From: Pseudomonas migulae
GTDB taxonomy: Bacteria; Pseudomonadota; Gammaproteobacteria; Pseudomonadales; Pseudomonadaceae
Assembly (NCBI RefSeq): GCF_024169315.1
Contig: NZ_JALJWR010000001.1
Coordinates: 124,001-188,000, forward strand
DNA: 64,000 nt
Direction: 5' to 3'
Part shown: positions 9,591 to 17,876 of the stretch, one piece after another
How the letters are laid out: each line of letters opens with the position of its first letter
Position numbering within the stretch: position 1 is the stretch's first letter
Notes under the pieces: model-generated
The model's input: only the letters and a program-made list of their open reading frames with translations
Told to the model about the DNA's origin: nothing
The model's database searches: none
Position numbers and translations under genes: made by a program

Positions 9591-10658
9591 TTGAACCTGC
9601 GTTCGCTGATCGTCGCCGTGCTGCTGGTGTTGGCGGGATGCGTCATGCCTGCGCGCGCGCCGGCGCCAGCGCCGCCAGTGATCATTTCCCCGATCACCTG
9701 GCAGCAGGTCGATCGGGACATCGTCGCGGCGTCCCAGTCCGCCACCGAACAGGCAAGAATCTACTCGCGTGGCGCCATGGATTACTGGCGCACCCGGGTC
9801 TATCAACTCACCGAGGAAAACTTCATTCCCTGGTTCAGTAGCTATTGGACCCAGGAATGGCTGTCGATGAAAGTCAGCTGGTACACCCTCAGCGCCAAGG
9901 GCGAGCAGGATGCCTCGGTCAAGCGCCTGGCGACCTATCTGCTGGAGCAATACCAGAAACGCGTGCTGGCCCCGGTCGCGGTCGAGATTGATCCCGACCA
10001 GATCCTTGGCCTGGCAACGGCGTTCTACGTGGACATTCTTCAGGAAGAGCTACAGAAAATATCCCAGCGCCACGGCGTGCCGATGGCGCAACTCAACGGC
10101 CGCATCCAGAAAATCCCGGCCATCGCCCTGGGGCCGCCCCCCGCGCGTGACGCTTCGCTGTACCAGGTCGTGCAAACCCAACCGCTGAACACACTGCCGG
10201 CCTACGCGGCGCTGATTGACAAGATCCACAAGGCCGGCGGTGACAAGGGCGTTGATTCGACCGACACCGCCATGGCGCCCGTGGCCAAGCGCGCCAGTAA
10301 GCGAATGGAAGCTGAAATGGTCCCGCGCGGTGCCGCCAGTGCCGTGGCCGCGGCGGCGGGAAAACTCGCCGGGGGCTTGATTACCGTGGGCGTGGCGGGA
10401 ATTCGCGCGTTGATTCAGGCCAGTGATCGGCCGGACAGCGAGGCGCTGATTCGCAGCAGCCTGGGCAACACATTCGACAAGGCCTGGATGAAAATGGTGC
10501 AGAACCCGACCACCGGTGTGATGGCGGGGACGTTGTACATGGCCAGTCAGATCGAGGGCAATCTGGCGGGGAGTGGCGAAGTACCGTCGGTCAGTTCGGG
10601 CAGCGGCGCTGTCGATTGGAGTCCGCCCCAACCGACTAACCCGCAGATCGACCCATAA
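9591..10658 (+). CDS. putative lipoprotein of unknown function
   Basis: 355 residues if translation starts at the TTG at 9591, which has AGGA about 9 nt upstream. The frame is open further 5' through repeats, which I reject. A lipobox (VLAGC) ends a short signal peptide, and a Pro/Ala-rich linker follows. The middle has a charged region with MDYWRTRVYQLTEENFIPWF. Near residues 230-270 an Ala/Gly-rich hydrophobic stretch (GAASAVAAAAGKLAGG) could associate with a membrane. No family is recognised. The start codon is the least certain part. Confidence 0.7.
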   Translation: MNLRSLIVAVLLVLAGCVMPARAPAPAPPVIISPITWQQVDRDIVAASQSATEQARIYSRGAMDYWRTRVYQLTEENFIPWFSSYWTQEWLSMKVSWYTLSAKGEQDASVKRLATYLLEQYQKRVLAPVAVEIDPDQILGLATAFYVDILQEELQKISQRHGVPMAQLNGRIQKIPAIALGPPPARDASLYQVVQTQPLNTLPAYAALIDKIHKAGGDKGVDSTDTAMAPVAKRASKRMEAEMVPRGAASAVAAAAGKLAGGLITVGVAGIRALIQASDRPDSEALIRSSLGNTFDKAWMKMVQNPTTGVMAGTLYMASQIEGNLAGSGEVPSVSSGSGAVDWSPPQPTNPQIDP

Positions 10659-10675
10659 CCCAAGGAGAAACGACC

Positions 10676-11029
10676 ATGTCCTACGTTGATGGCTTCCTCG
10701 CAGCCGTACCCACCGCCAATCGCGAAAAATTCAAGAAACACGCCGAAACCGCCGCAGCCATTTTCAAGGAAAGCGGCGCTCTGAGCCTCGCCGAGTGCTG
10801 GGGTGACGATGTGCCTGACGGCAAGGTGACGTCGTTTCCGATGGCGGTGAAACTCAAGGAAGACGAAACCGTCGTGTTTTCCTGGATCATCTGGCCGGAC
10901 AAGGCGACCCGCGACGCCGGGATGGAAAAACTCATGAACGATCCGCGGATGCAGCCGGACGTCAATCCGATGCCGTTCGATGGTCAGCGCCTGGTGTTCG
11001 GCGGTTTTGAAATGATTGTGAAGGCTTGA
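10676..11029 (+). CDS. DUF1428 (YbaA-like) protein
   Basis: 117 residues starting MSYVDGFLAAVP, the typical opening of DUF1428. The internal WGDDVPDGKVTSFPMAVKL and VFSWIIWPDKATRDAGM segments are characteristic. AAGGAGAAA lies 7 nt before the ATG. The fold is ferredoxin-like and the biochemical role unknown. It follows the lipoprotein gene by 17 bp and may share its transcript. Confidence 0.88.
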   Translation: MSYVDGFLAAVPTANREKFKKHAETAAAIFKESGALSLAECWGDDVPDGKVTSFPMAVKLKEDETVVFSWIIWPDKATRDAGMEKLMNDPRMQPDVNPMPFDGQRLVFGGFEMIVKA

Positions 11030-11044
11030 ATCTCAACCACGGGA

Positions 11045-11239
11045 TCACTCCGACGCCGGGGTGATCCTGCAACTTTTTCGATGACGGATCTCGCTGTCCG
11101 TCGGTCGCTCCCTGACGAACTCGAAACGCGGCTCACCTTCGCTATAGTGAACCAGCCAGCCCCATTCCAGCTCTGACTCATCCTGACCCGGTTGCGGTGG
11201 CATGGCCCACCATGGCTCTTTGCTGATGATCTCTCGCAT
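11045..11239 (-). CDS. small conserved hypothetical protein, 64 aa
   Basis: The frame is open to 11269, but GGGAGGGGG just before the ATG at 11239 decides the start (MREIISKEPWWAMPPQPGQD). The product is acidic and Trp-rich at its N-terminus and has no membrane segment. I do not recognise a domain. It is convergent with the DUF1428 gene and divergent from the RNA ligase-like gene. Confidence 0.6.
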   Translation of the reverse strand: MREIISKEPWWAMPPQPGQDESELEWGWLVHYSEGEPRFEFVRERPTDSEIRHRKSCRITPASE

Positions 11240-11299
11240 GGCCCCCTCCCGTAGATTCGGTTGGTTCAACTATAACGTGCATGTCAGGAGGTGCCAGGC

Positions 11300-11839
11300 G
11301 TGAGCGACGAAACCCCGGAGCCGGTCAAACGGCTGTTTTTCGCATTGGCTTGCCCGCCCGAGCAACGCAAGGCCATTGCCCAGTGGCGCAGCGCCCTTGG
11401 GTTGCGCACAGGACGCCCGGTGCCGGCGGAGAACTTTCACCTGACGCTGCTGTTTTTGGGCGCGGTGGAGGTGGCACAGATTGCACACATCTGCACGGCG
11501 GCAGCCAAGGTGCGTGTGCCGGGCACGGCGTTGCGGGTGGCGCTGGATCGGCTGGATGTCTGGCGCAGGGCAGGGGTGCTGGTCCTCGCGCCGGAGCAAG
11601 CGCCGCCGGAGTTGTTGCGGCTGGTGTATGCGCTGGAGCAGGCGGTGTTGCCGTTCGGTTTTGAAGAGGCGCCGAAGGAGTTCCGGCCACACCTGACGTT
11701 GATGCGTGACTATCGGGCGCCGGTGCCTGAATCGGCGACGCCGCCGGAGTTTTTTCTGCGGGCGGACCGGTTTGTGTTGTTCGAATCCCACAAGGGCCGT
11801 TATCGGGCGCTGGCCGAATGGCCGCTGGTTCCGGCATAA
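11300..11839 (+). CDS. thpR: RNA 2',3'-cyclic phosphodiesterase (2'-5' RNA ligase family)
   Basis: 179 residues from the GTG at 11300, with AGGAGG 8 nt upstream; a GTG at 11291 overlaps that site and is rejected. The two HxT/S catalytic motifs of the 2H phosphoesterase superfamily are intact: H47 in FHLTLLFLG and H131 in PHLTLMRD. The protein opens 2',3'-cyclic phosphates and can ligate RNA halves through 2'-5' links. Its physiological role in bacteria is not settled. Confidence 0.88.
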   Translation: MSDETPEPVKRLFFALACPPEQRKAIAQWRSALGLRTGRPVPAENFHLTLLFLGAVEVAQIAHICTAAAKVRVPGTALRVALDRLDVWRRAGVLVLAPEQAPPELLRLVYALEQAVLPFGFEEAPKEFRPHLTLMRDYRAPVPESATPPEFFLRADRFVLFESHKGRYRALAEWPLVPA

Positions 11840-11965
11840 AAAAAGCGCCCGAGGAGGGCGCCAAATTCACCTGAACCGAGGAAGCCAGGTGAGGCCGTTC
11901 GTCAGAGAGGAGTGCAGCGGTGGTAAGGCGCTGCGTGAACGGAAAGCGGTAAGCGGCCAGCATCT
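11838..11965 (-). ncRNA. candidate minus-strand sRNA with intrinsic terminator
   Basis: On the minus strand a GC-rich hairpin (GCGCCC / GGGCGC, loop of five) is followed by seven Ts at 11838-11844, a textbook terminator. No minus-strand gene ends nearby; the closest, the PotF-like gene, stops 230 bp upstream beyond a REP doublet. About 110-120 nt upstream of the terminator is a possible -10 box (CATAGAT). Length and architecture suit an independent sRNA. It might instead be a distant terminator for the PotF gene. Confidence 0.35.
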
Positions 11966-11984
11966 ATGTTGAATGTGATGGCCT

Positions 11985-12078
11985 CATCGCGGGCAAGCCC
12001 GCTCCCACAGGGATCGGCGTCGTACATAAATGGGTATTCACTACCGACCACTGTGGGAGCGGGCTTGCCCGCGATGGC
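11985..12078. repeat. REP doublet
   Basis: Inverted GCGGGCAAGCCCGCTCCCAC units lie at about 11988-12011 and 12051-12074, just downstream of the PotF-like gene. Confidence 0.8.
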
Positions 12079-12095
12079 GATTTCGGATTCAGCGA

Positions 12096-13193
12096 CTATT
12101 TCCCGAGCTTTACCCGCGTCCAGCCGCGCGTCATCACCCGCTGAACCCCAATCGGCATGTCCGGAATCGCATACAACGTCGCCATCACGGCCAACGGCGG
12201 ATACGACCCCGGATCATTGCGAATCGCTTCATCCACCAATGGCGTCGCCGCTGCGTTGGCGTTGCTGTAGCCGATGTTGTTGGTGATCTCGGCGATGATG
12301 TCCGGGCGCATCAGGAAGTTCATGAACAGGTAGGCGTTCTCGACGTTCGCCGCATCCCGCGGGATGGCGACCATGTCGTAGAAACTGCCGGCGCCTTCTT
12401 TCGGAATGCTGTAGTCGATCTTCACCTTGTCGCCCGCTTCCTGTGCGCGGGCCTTGGCTTGCAACACGTCGCCGGAGTAACCGACCGCCACGCAGATGTT
12501 GCCGTTGGCCAGGTCGGAGATGTACTTCGACGAATGGAAGTACGCCACGGACGGCCGGATCTTCATGAACAGCGCTTCCGCTTCGGCGATCTGCGCTTTG
12601 TCCTGCGAGTTCACCGGGTAGCCCAGATAGTGCAGGGCCGCGGGCAGCATCTCGGTGGGGGAATCCAGGAAACTGATGCCGCAGGCTTTCAGTTTTTCCG
12701 CGTTTTCCGGTTTGAACAGCAAGTCCCAGGAGTTGGTCGGGGCGTTGGCGCCGAGCACTTCCCTGACCTTCTGCGGGTTGAAACCAATGCCGATCGAACC
12801 CCACATGTACGGGAAGGCGTGACCGTTATCCGGGTCACTGGCAGAAGCATTTTTCAGCAGCACCGGGTTGAGGTTTTTCCAGTTCGGCAGCTTCGACTTG
12901 TCCAGTTCCTGATACACGCCGGCCTTGATCTGCTTGGCCAGGAAACTGTTGGACGGCACGACGATGTCGTAGCCGGATTTGCCCGCGAGCAGGCGTGCCT
13001 CAAGGGTTTCATTGCTGTCGAACACATCGTAGGTCACGCGGATGCCGGTCTCGTCTTCGAACTTCTTGACGGTGTCCGGCGCGATGTAATCCGACCAGTT
13101 GTAGACGCGCAGAACCTTGTCATTGGCCTGGGCAACCGTGGTGATCGCGCCCAATAAGGACAGTGTCAGCAGAGTCCTGCCAAACATTTTCAT
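12096..13193 (-). CDS. putrescine/spermidine ABC transporter, periplasmic binding protein
   Basis: 365 residues. The signal peptide (about 1-23, ending AQA) is followed by [48 protein letters not shown] and [13 protein letters not shown], all typical of PotF/SpuD. The start at 13193 has TGGAG 8 nt upstream. It is the last gene of the minus-strand potG-potH-potI-potF set, separated from potI by a 310-bp repeat-rich gap. That gap suggests extra expression of the binding protein or its own promoter. In P. aeruginosa the binding-protein genes spuD and spuE precede the ATPase gene, so the order here differs. Confidence 0.92.
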   Translation of the reverse strand: MKMFGRTLLTLSLLGAITTVAQANDKVLRVYNWSDYIAPDTVKKFEDETGIRVTYDVFDSNETLEARLLAGKSGYDIVVPSNSFLAKQIKAGVYQELDKSKLPNWKNLNPVLLKNASASDPDNGHAFPYMWGSIGIGFNPQKVREVLGANAPTNSWDLLFKPENAEKLKACGISFLDSPTEMLPAALHYLGYPVNSQDKAQIAEAEALFMKIRPSVAYFHSSKYISDLANGNICVAVGYSGDVLQAKARAQEAGDKVKIDYSIPKEGAGSFYDMVAIPRDAANVENAYLFMNFLMRPDIIAEITNNIGYSNANAAATPLVDEAIRNDPGSYPPLAVMATLYAIPDMPIGVQRVMTRGWTRVKLGK

Positions 13194-13246
13194 CGGTACA
13201 ACTCCATTTCTTTTTTTATTCAAAATCACACAGCAAAACTGCAGCG

Positions 13247-13480
13247 AACATAAAACCTGTGCAGCAAACCCAAAACCTCCCCAGTAGACACAGAACCTGT
13301 GGAGTAAACACAAAACCTGTGGCGAGGGGATTTATCCCCGTTGGGTCGCGGAGCGGCCCCAAAACCTGAAACCGAGGTGTATCAGGTTCACCGAGTACAC
13401 ATGTTTACGACTGCTTCGCAGCCGAACGGTGATAAATCCCCTCTCTACAGGTTTTGTGTTCACTGCACAGGTCTTGTGTT
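13247..13480. repeat. 20-bp periodic repeat array with inverted copies, upstream of the PotF-like gene
   Basis: Four direct 20-bp units at 13247-13326 share the core AAAACCTGTG. Two units in opposite orientation lie at 13441-13480 (ACAGGTTTTGTGTT type). Between them are two oppositely oriented copies of the GGGGATTTATCCCC element (about 13319-13366 and 13408-13447). The gap between the potI and potF genes therefore forms one large imperfect palindrome. There is no spacer/repeat alternation, so it is not CRISPR. Confidence 0.75.
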
Positions 13481-13503
13481 CAATTACCTCTTCAACCACG
13501 ACA

Positions 13504-14388
13504 CTAAACCGTCGCTTCCACCATCTGCTTTTTCGGTTGCTGCCACGATTCGCTGGCGGTCTGGTCCATCGCTTCCTGGATCGCCCGTTTACGGGAGGCC
13601 TCGGCGCGGCGGCTGAAGTACCAGACCATGAACGTCACGATCGAAACGGCGAGCAGAATCAGGCTGGCCACGGCGTTGATCTCAGGCTTCACGCCAAGAC
13701 GCACCGCCGAGAACACTTCCATCGGCAGGGTCGTCGAGCCCGGGCCGGAGACGAAGCTCGCCAACACCAGATCGTCGAGCGACAGGGCAAACGACATCAT
13801 GCCGCCGGCCGCCAGTGACGGCGCGATCATCGGAATGGTGATCAGGAAAAACACCTTGAACGGCTTCGCCCCGAGGTCCATGGCCGCTTCTTCGATGGAC
13901 AGGTCCAGCTCGCGAAGGCGGGCGGAAACGACCACCGCGACATAAGCGGCGCAGAACGTGGTGTGAGCGATCCAGATGGTGACGATGCCACGCTCCTTCG
14001 GCCAGCCGATCAGCTGCGCCATGGCCACGAACAGCAGCAACAACGACAGACCGGTGATCACTTCCGGCATCACCAACGGCGCGGTCACCAGACCGCCAAA
14101 CAGCGTACGACCCTTGAAACGCGTCACGCGAGTCAGCACAAACGCTGCCAGTGTGCCCAACGCTACCGCCGCAATCGCGGTGTAGCAGGCGATTTCCAGC
14201 GAGCGCACCACCGAGCCCATCAGTTGGGTGTTGTCGAGCAAACCGGCGTACCACTTCAACGACCAGCCGCCCCACACCGTCACCAGTTTCGAGGCGTTGA
14301 ACGAGTAGATGACCAGAATCAGCATCGGCAGGTAGATAAACGACAGGCCGAAAATCAGCATGAACTTTGAAAATCCGAAGCGTTTCAT
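13504..14388 (-). CDS. potI: polyamine ABC transporter permease (PotI-like)
   Basis: 294 residues with about six membrane helices. The EAA loop reads EEAAMDLGAKPFKVFFLITIPM, the contact site for the ATPase. The N-terminus IYLPMLILVIYSFNASKLVTVW is typical of PotI/SpuH. The C-terminal tail is long and charged. Its ATG overlaps the stop of potH by 4 nt (ATGA). It pairs with PotH to form the inner-membrane channel. Confidence 0.9.
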   Translation of the reverse strand: MKRFGFSKFMLIFGLSFIYLPMLILVIYSFNASKLVTVWGGWSLKWYAGLLDNTQLMGSVVRSLEIACYTAIAAVALGTLAAFVLTRVTRFKGRTLFGGLVTAPLVMPEVITGLSLLLLFVAMAQLIGWPKERGIVTIWIAHTTFCAAYVAVVVSARLRELDLSIEEAAMDLGAKPFKVFFLITIPMIAPSLAAGGMMSFALSLDDLVLASFVSGPGSTTLPMEVFSAVRLGVKPEINAVASLILLAVSIVTFMVWYFSRRAEASRKRAIQEAMDQTASESWQQPKKQMVEATV

Positions 14389-15299
14389 CCTCGTGCCTCC
14401 ATCTCTTTGGCCTGACTACGGTTGAACAACAGGATCGGCACAATCAGGATCAACAGCATCACCACCGCCAGGGCAGACGCCACCGGCCAGTCACGGTTGT
14501 TGAAGAACTCTTGCCACAGCACCCGACCGATCATCAGGGTTTCCGGGCCGCCCAGCAGTTCCGGAATCACGAACTCACCGACCACCGGAATGAACACCAG
14601 CATGCAACCGGCGATGATCCCGTTCTTGGCCAGCGGCACGGTGATTTTCCAGAAATTGTTGAAGTTGCTCGAACCCAGGTCCGAAGCCGCTTCCAGCAAG
14701 CTCTGATCGTGCTTGACCAGGTTGGCGTACAACGGCAACACCATGAACGGCAGGTAGGCGTAAACCACGCCGATGTACACGGCCGTGTTGGTGTTGAGGA
14801 TCTCGATCGGGTGATCGGTCAGCCCGGTCCACATCAAAAACCCGTTGAGCAAGCCGTTGTTGCTGAGGATGCCCATCCACGCATACACGCGGATCAGGAT
14901 CGCGGTCCAGGTCGGCATCATGATCAACAGCAGCAAGACGTTTTGCGCTTCCTTGCTCGCTTTGGTGATCGCGTAGGCCATCGGAAAGCCGATCACCAGG
15001 CACATCAGCGTGCTGAAAAACGCGACCTTCAACGAGCCGAAGTAAGCCGAGATGTACAGCTCGTCTTCGGTCAGCAGCAGGTAGTTGCCGACGTTGAGGA
15101 ACAGCTGGAATTTCTGTTCGGCGAAGGTGTAGATCTCGGAGTAAGGAGGAATGGCCAGCGCCGCTTCCGAGAAGCTGATCTTCATCACCAGGAAGAACGG
15201 CAACAGGAAAAACAGGCACAGCCACAGGAACGGAATCCCGATGACGAGCTTTCGACCACTCGGCATCAGCCGCATGAACCGCTGATTGAGTGTTTTCAT
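14385..15299 (-). CDS. potH: polyamine ABC transporter permease (PotH-like)
   Basis: 304 residues from the ATG at 15299, which overlaps the potG stop by 4 nt; the frame open to 15335 is not needed. Six or so transmembrane helices are visible. The EAA loop is LLEAASDLGSSNFNNFWKITVPL. The PFFLVMKISFSEA segment is characteristic of PotH/SpuG. It is translationally coupled on both sides, as expected for permease subunits made in fixed ratio. Confidence 0.92.
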   Translation of the reverse strand: MKTLNQRFMRLMPSGRKLVIGIPFLWLCLFFLLPFFLVMKISFSEAALAIPPYSEIYTFAEQKFQLFLNVGNYLLLTEDELYISAYFGSLKVAFFSTLMCLVIGFPMAYAITKASKEAQNVLLLLIMMPTWTAILIRVYAWMGILSNNGLLNGFLMWTGLTDHPIEILNTNTAVYIGVVYAYLPFMVLPLYANLVKHDQSLLEAASDLGSSNFNNFWKITVPLAKNGIIAGCMLVFIPVVGEFVIPELLGGPETLMIGRVLWQEFFNNRDWPVASALAVVMLLILIVPILLFNRSQAKEMEARG

Positions 15300-16438
15300 G
15301 AGCGCAGTACCACGCCGCTGTCGTCTTCCCACCACACGTAGACCTTGTCGTTCCAGGTCGGACGCGCGCCACGGCGTTCGGCGTTGGCCATGAACGACTG
15401 CACGACTTTGCCGCCGGGCAATTCGACGTAGAACACCGAGTGACCACCGAGATAGGCGATGTCATGCACCTTGCCCTGGGACCAGTTGTAGCGGCTTTCG
15501 GGCTGGGTGGTGCTGACCAGCATTTTCTCGGGACGGATCGCGTAGGTGATCGACTTGTCCTGCACCGACGTGCTGACGCCGTGACCGACGTAGATCTTCT
15601 GTTCCAGATCCTTGCTGTGAATGATCGCGTGACCTTCGAGGTCTTCCACGACCGTGCCTTCGAAGGCGTTCGAGTTGCCGATGAATTCGCAGACCATGCG
15701 GCTCACCGGGGCTTCATAAATGTCGACCGGGCTGCCGATCTGGGCGATCCAGCCCAGGTGCATGATCGCGATGCGCTCGGCCATGGTCATGGCCTCTTCC
15801 TGGTCGTGGGTCACCATCACGCAGGTCACACCGACTCGCTCGATGATTTCCACCAGTTCCAGCTGCATCTGCGAGCGCAGTTTTTTATCCAGAGCGCCCA
15901 TCGGTTCGTCGAGCAGCAACAGCTTAGGACGCTTGGCCAGGGAGCGGGCGAGGGCCACACGCTGACGCTGACCGCCGGACAACTGATGGGGTTTGCGTTT
16001 GGCGTATTGAGTCATGTGCACCAGGCGCAGCATCTCTTCCACACGGGCGTCGATTTCGCTGGCGGGCAAACGGTCCTGCTTGAGGCCGAAGGCAATGTTC
16101 TGCGCGACGGTCATGTGCGGGAACAGGGCGTACGACTGGAACATCATGTTGATCGGCCGTTCGTACGGCGGCATGTCGGTGATGTCCACGCCATCGAGCA
16201 GAATCCGCCCTTCGGTCGGGCGCTCGAAGCCGGCGAGCATGCGCAGCAGCGTCGATTTGCCGGAACCGGAACCGCCGAGCAGGGCGAAGATTTCCCCTTG
16301 ATGAATCTCAAGCGAGACATCGTCCACCGCAGTGGTTTCGTCGAATTTCTTGGTGACGCGGTCGACTTTCACCAGCACCTTTTTCGGTGACGGGTGACCT
16401 TCAAGAGCCTTCCTGTAAATGCTGGAGGCGTTTGCCAT
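15296..16438 (-). CDS. potG: polyamine ABC transporter ATPase (PotG-like)
   Basis: 380 residues from the ATG at 16438. Walker A is LLGGSGSGKSTLLR, the signature is LSGGQRQRVALARSLA and Walker B is LLLLDEPMGALD. A C-terminal TOBE/OB domain follows from about residue 300 (YAIRPEKMLVS). The LLGGSG variant of Walker A is usual for PotG/SpuF. It is the first gene of the potGHI-F unit and energises uptake of putrescine-type polyamines. The upstream gap to puuD holds repeats (16555-16652) and presumably the promoter. Confidence 0.92.
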   Translation of the reverse strand: MANASSIYRKALEGHPSPKKVLVKVDRVTKKFDETTAVDDVSLEIHQGEIFALLGGSGSGKSTLLRMLAGFERPTEGRILLDGVDITDMPPYERPINMMFQSYALFPHMTVAQNIAFGLKQDRLPASEIDARVEEMLRLVHMTQYAKRKPHQLSGGQRQRVALARSLAKRPKLLLLDEPMGALDKKLRSQMQLELVEIIERVGVTCVMVTHDQEEAMTMAERIAIMHLGWIAQIGSPVDIYEAPVSRMVCEFIGNSNAFEGTVVEDLEGHAIIHSKDLEQKIYVGHGVSTSVQDKSITYAIRPEKMLVSTTQPESRYNWSQGKVHDIAYLGGHSVFYVELPGGKVVQSFMANAERRGARPTWNDKVYVWWEDDSGVVLRS

Positions 16439-16554
16439 GTGAAACTCCCAACAGGTTTCAGTCGTCGGGCCAACGCGGCCTGACTTAAGAGTTGATTGCA
16501 CGCCCTGGGCTGTACGACGCCAGTCAATTCAACGGTGATCCCCTGTGGGAGCTA

Positions 16555-16652
16555 GCTGTGGCGAGGGGATTTATCCCCGTTGGGTGGCGAAGCCGCCCCA
16601 AAATCTTGGGCCTGCTTCGCAGTCCAGCGGGGATAAATCCCCTCGCCACAGT
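16555..16652. repeat. inverted pair of GGGGATTTATCCCC repeats
   Basis: Two units face each other: CTGTGGCGAGGGGATTTATC at about 16555 and its reverse complement at about 16630-16652, with CTTCGCAG between them. The 396-bp gap (16439-16834) contains this pair and otherwise no gene-like frame. Related units are at 13319, 13408, 25930 and 27695. Confidence 0.7.
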
Positions 16653-16834
16653 TCGGTCCCACAGGGGGAATTGCGTTTGATTCACTGGCATCGCCCGGCC
16701 TGGGCTTATTCGGCGCCGCCGTCCTGGCTGCCTGGGTCGTACTTGTTGTTATTGCAGTGTGTTGTTTTCGCGAGTCACGGACGTGCAAAGGCACGCCCGC
16801 CAAACTCGCGGGGGCAGTCAATTGGTTGTTTGGG

Positions 16835-17596
16835 TCAGCGGGTTTTACGCAGCGCGGCCCGTCGCCGGCATGCATCGCCGAACGCCTGGAAAATTTTCAA
16901 ATAGGGCGGATTCGACAGCACCTGCCATTCCGGATGCCACTGCACACCGACGGCAAACGTCGGGCTGTGGTCCACCGAAATCGCCTCGATCAGACCGTCC
17001 GGCGCAATCGCTTCGGCGCGCAGGCCGGGCGCGAGGCGGTCGATGCCCTGGCTGTGAATTGAATTGACCCTGAACTCGGCCGGCAGCTCCAGTGCTTCGA
17101 ACACACCTCCCGGTTGCACCGTCACCGCATGTGCCGGGGCATATTGCACCGCCAGCTCGGGACTGTCCGCTTCGCGGTGATCGAGCATGCCCGGCAGTTC
17201 ATGCACCTTCTGGTGCAGGCTGCCGCCGAACGCCACGTTCATTTCCTGGAAGCCGCGGCAGATGCCGAGCACCGGAACGCCCGCCGCAATGGCTGCACGC
17301 AATAAAGGAAGGGTCGTGGCGTCCCGCGCCGGATCGTGATCCGTGCCGGGAGCGCTGGCCGGGCCTTGATAGTGGAAAGGCTCCACATTCGACGGCGAGC
17401 CGGTCAGCAACAGACCATCAAGGTGCGCGAGCACATCCTCGATTTCGGTCAGTTCGCCTAAGGAAGGAATGACCACAGGCAGCCCCAAAGCCGCGACGCT
17501 GACAGCACGCAAGTACTTGTCACCGCTGATGTGGTAGGGGTGCAGGCCAATCTGTTTGACGCACGCTGTAACACCGATCAATGGCTTGAATGCCAT
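16835..17596 (-). CDS. puuD: gamma-glutamyl-gamma-aminobutyrate hydrolase
   Basis: 253 residues. This is a class I glutamine amidotransferase-like hydrolase with nucleophile C113 in LGICRGFQEMN and H221/E223 in VQWHPEW. It releases GABA from gamma-glutamyl-GABA, the final step of the glutamylated putrescine route. GAGGTG upstream favours the ATG at 17596 over an in-frame GTG at 17605. It is divergent from puuA and lies upstream of potG on the same strand; SpuA of P. aeruginosa is the equivalent protein. Confidence 0.9.
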   Translation of the reverse strand: MAFKPLIGVTACVKQIGLHPYHISGDKYLRAVSVAALGLPVVIPSLGELTEIEDVLAHLDGLLLTGSPSNVEPFHYQGPASAPGTDHDPARDATTLPLLRAAIAAGVPVLGICRGFQEMNVAFGGSLHQKVHELPGMLDHREADSPELAVQYAPAHAVTVQPGGVFEALELPAEFRVNSIHSQGIDRLAPGLRAEAIAPDGLIEAISVDHSPTFAVGVQWHPEWQVLSNPPYLKIFQAFGDACRRRAALRKTR

Positions 17597-17647
17597 TTTT
17601 ATCACCTCGAAGTTTCACACTTGAACGAGCTTTTCCGGAGCTTAGCC

Positions 17648-17667
17648 TTGTTGATTTTAATTAACAA
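17648..17667. promoter_or_regulatory. candidate operator in the puuD-puuA divergent region
   Basis: An imperfect palindrome, TTGTTGATTTTAATTAACAA, has its halves matching at about 7 of 10 positions. It sits 52 bp upstream of the puuD start. A related half (TAATTAACAG) recurs near 17853, just before puuA. Position and symmetry suit a site for the PuuR-like repressor encoded at 22669, but no binding motif is known to me for it. A second short palindrome (GGCAC-4-GTGCC) lies near 17736. Confidence 0.3.
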
Positions 17668-17876
17668 CTCTCATGTAAAAAATTCTAAACGCCGCACGTC
17701 CGATCGCTAGTCTTTGCGTGGGGTTCAAGGCTCATTTGGCACTATCGTGCCCATAAAAGGCCCGAAAATAAAGGATGAGAGGCTGGGTGTTCGCTATTGA
17801 CTTCACTTTGCCGTTCGGGTTGACTGGGCTCGCAACAAGGTAGTGAACATAATAATTAACAGCTAATAGGTGCATC

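Noticed and set aside
13247..13480. Possible CRISPR array
   Set aside because: Repeats are contiguous 20-bp units without unique spacers, some are inverted, and no cas genes are present.
17730..17750. Sigma-54 promoter before puuA (TTGGCAC...TGC)
   Set aside because: GG and GC are separated by 9 nt and not the required 10; the match is explained by a short palindrome.
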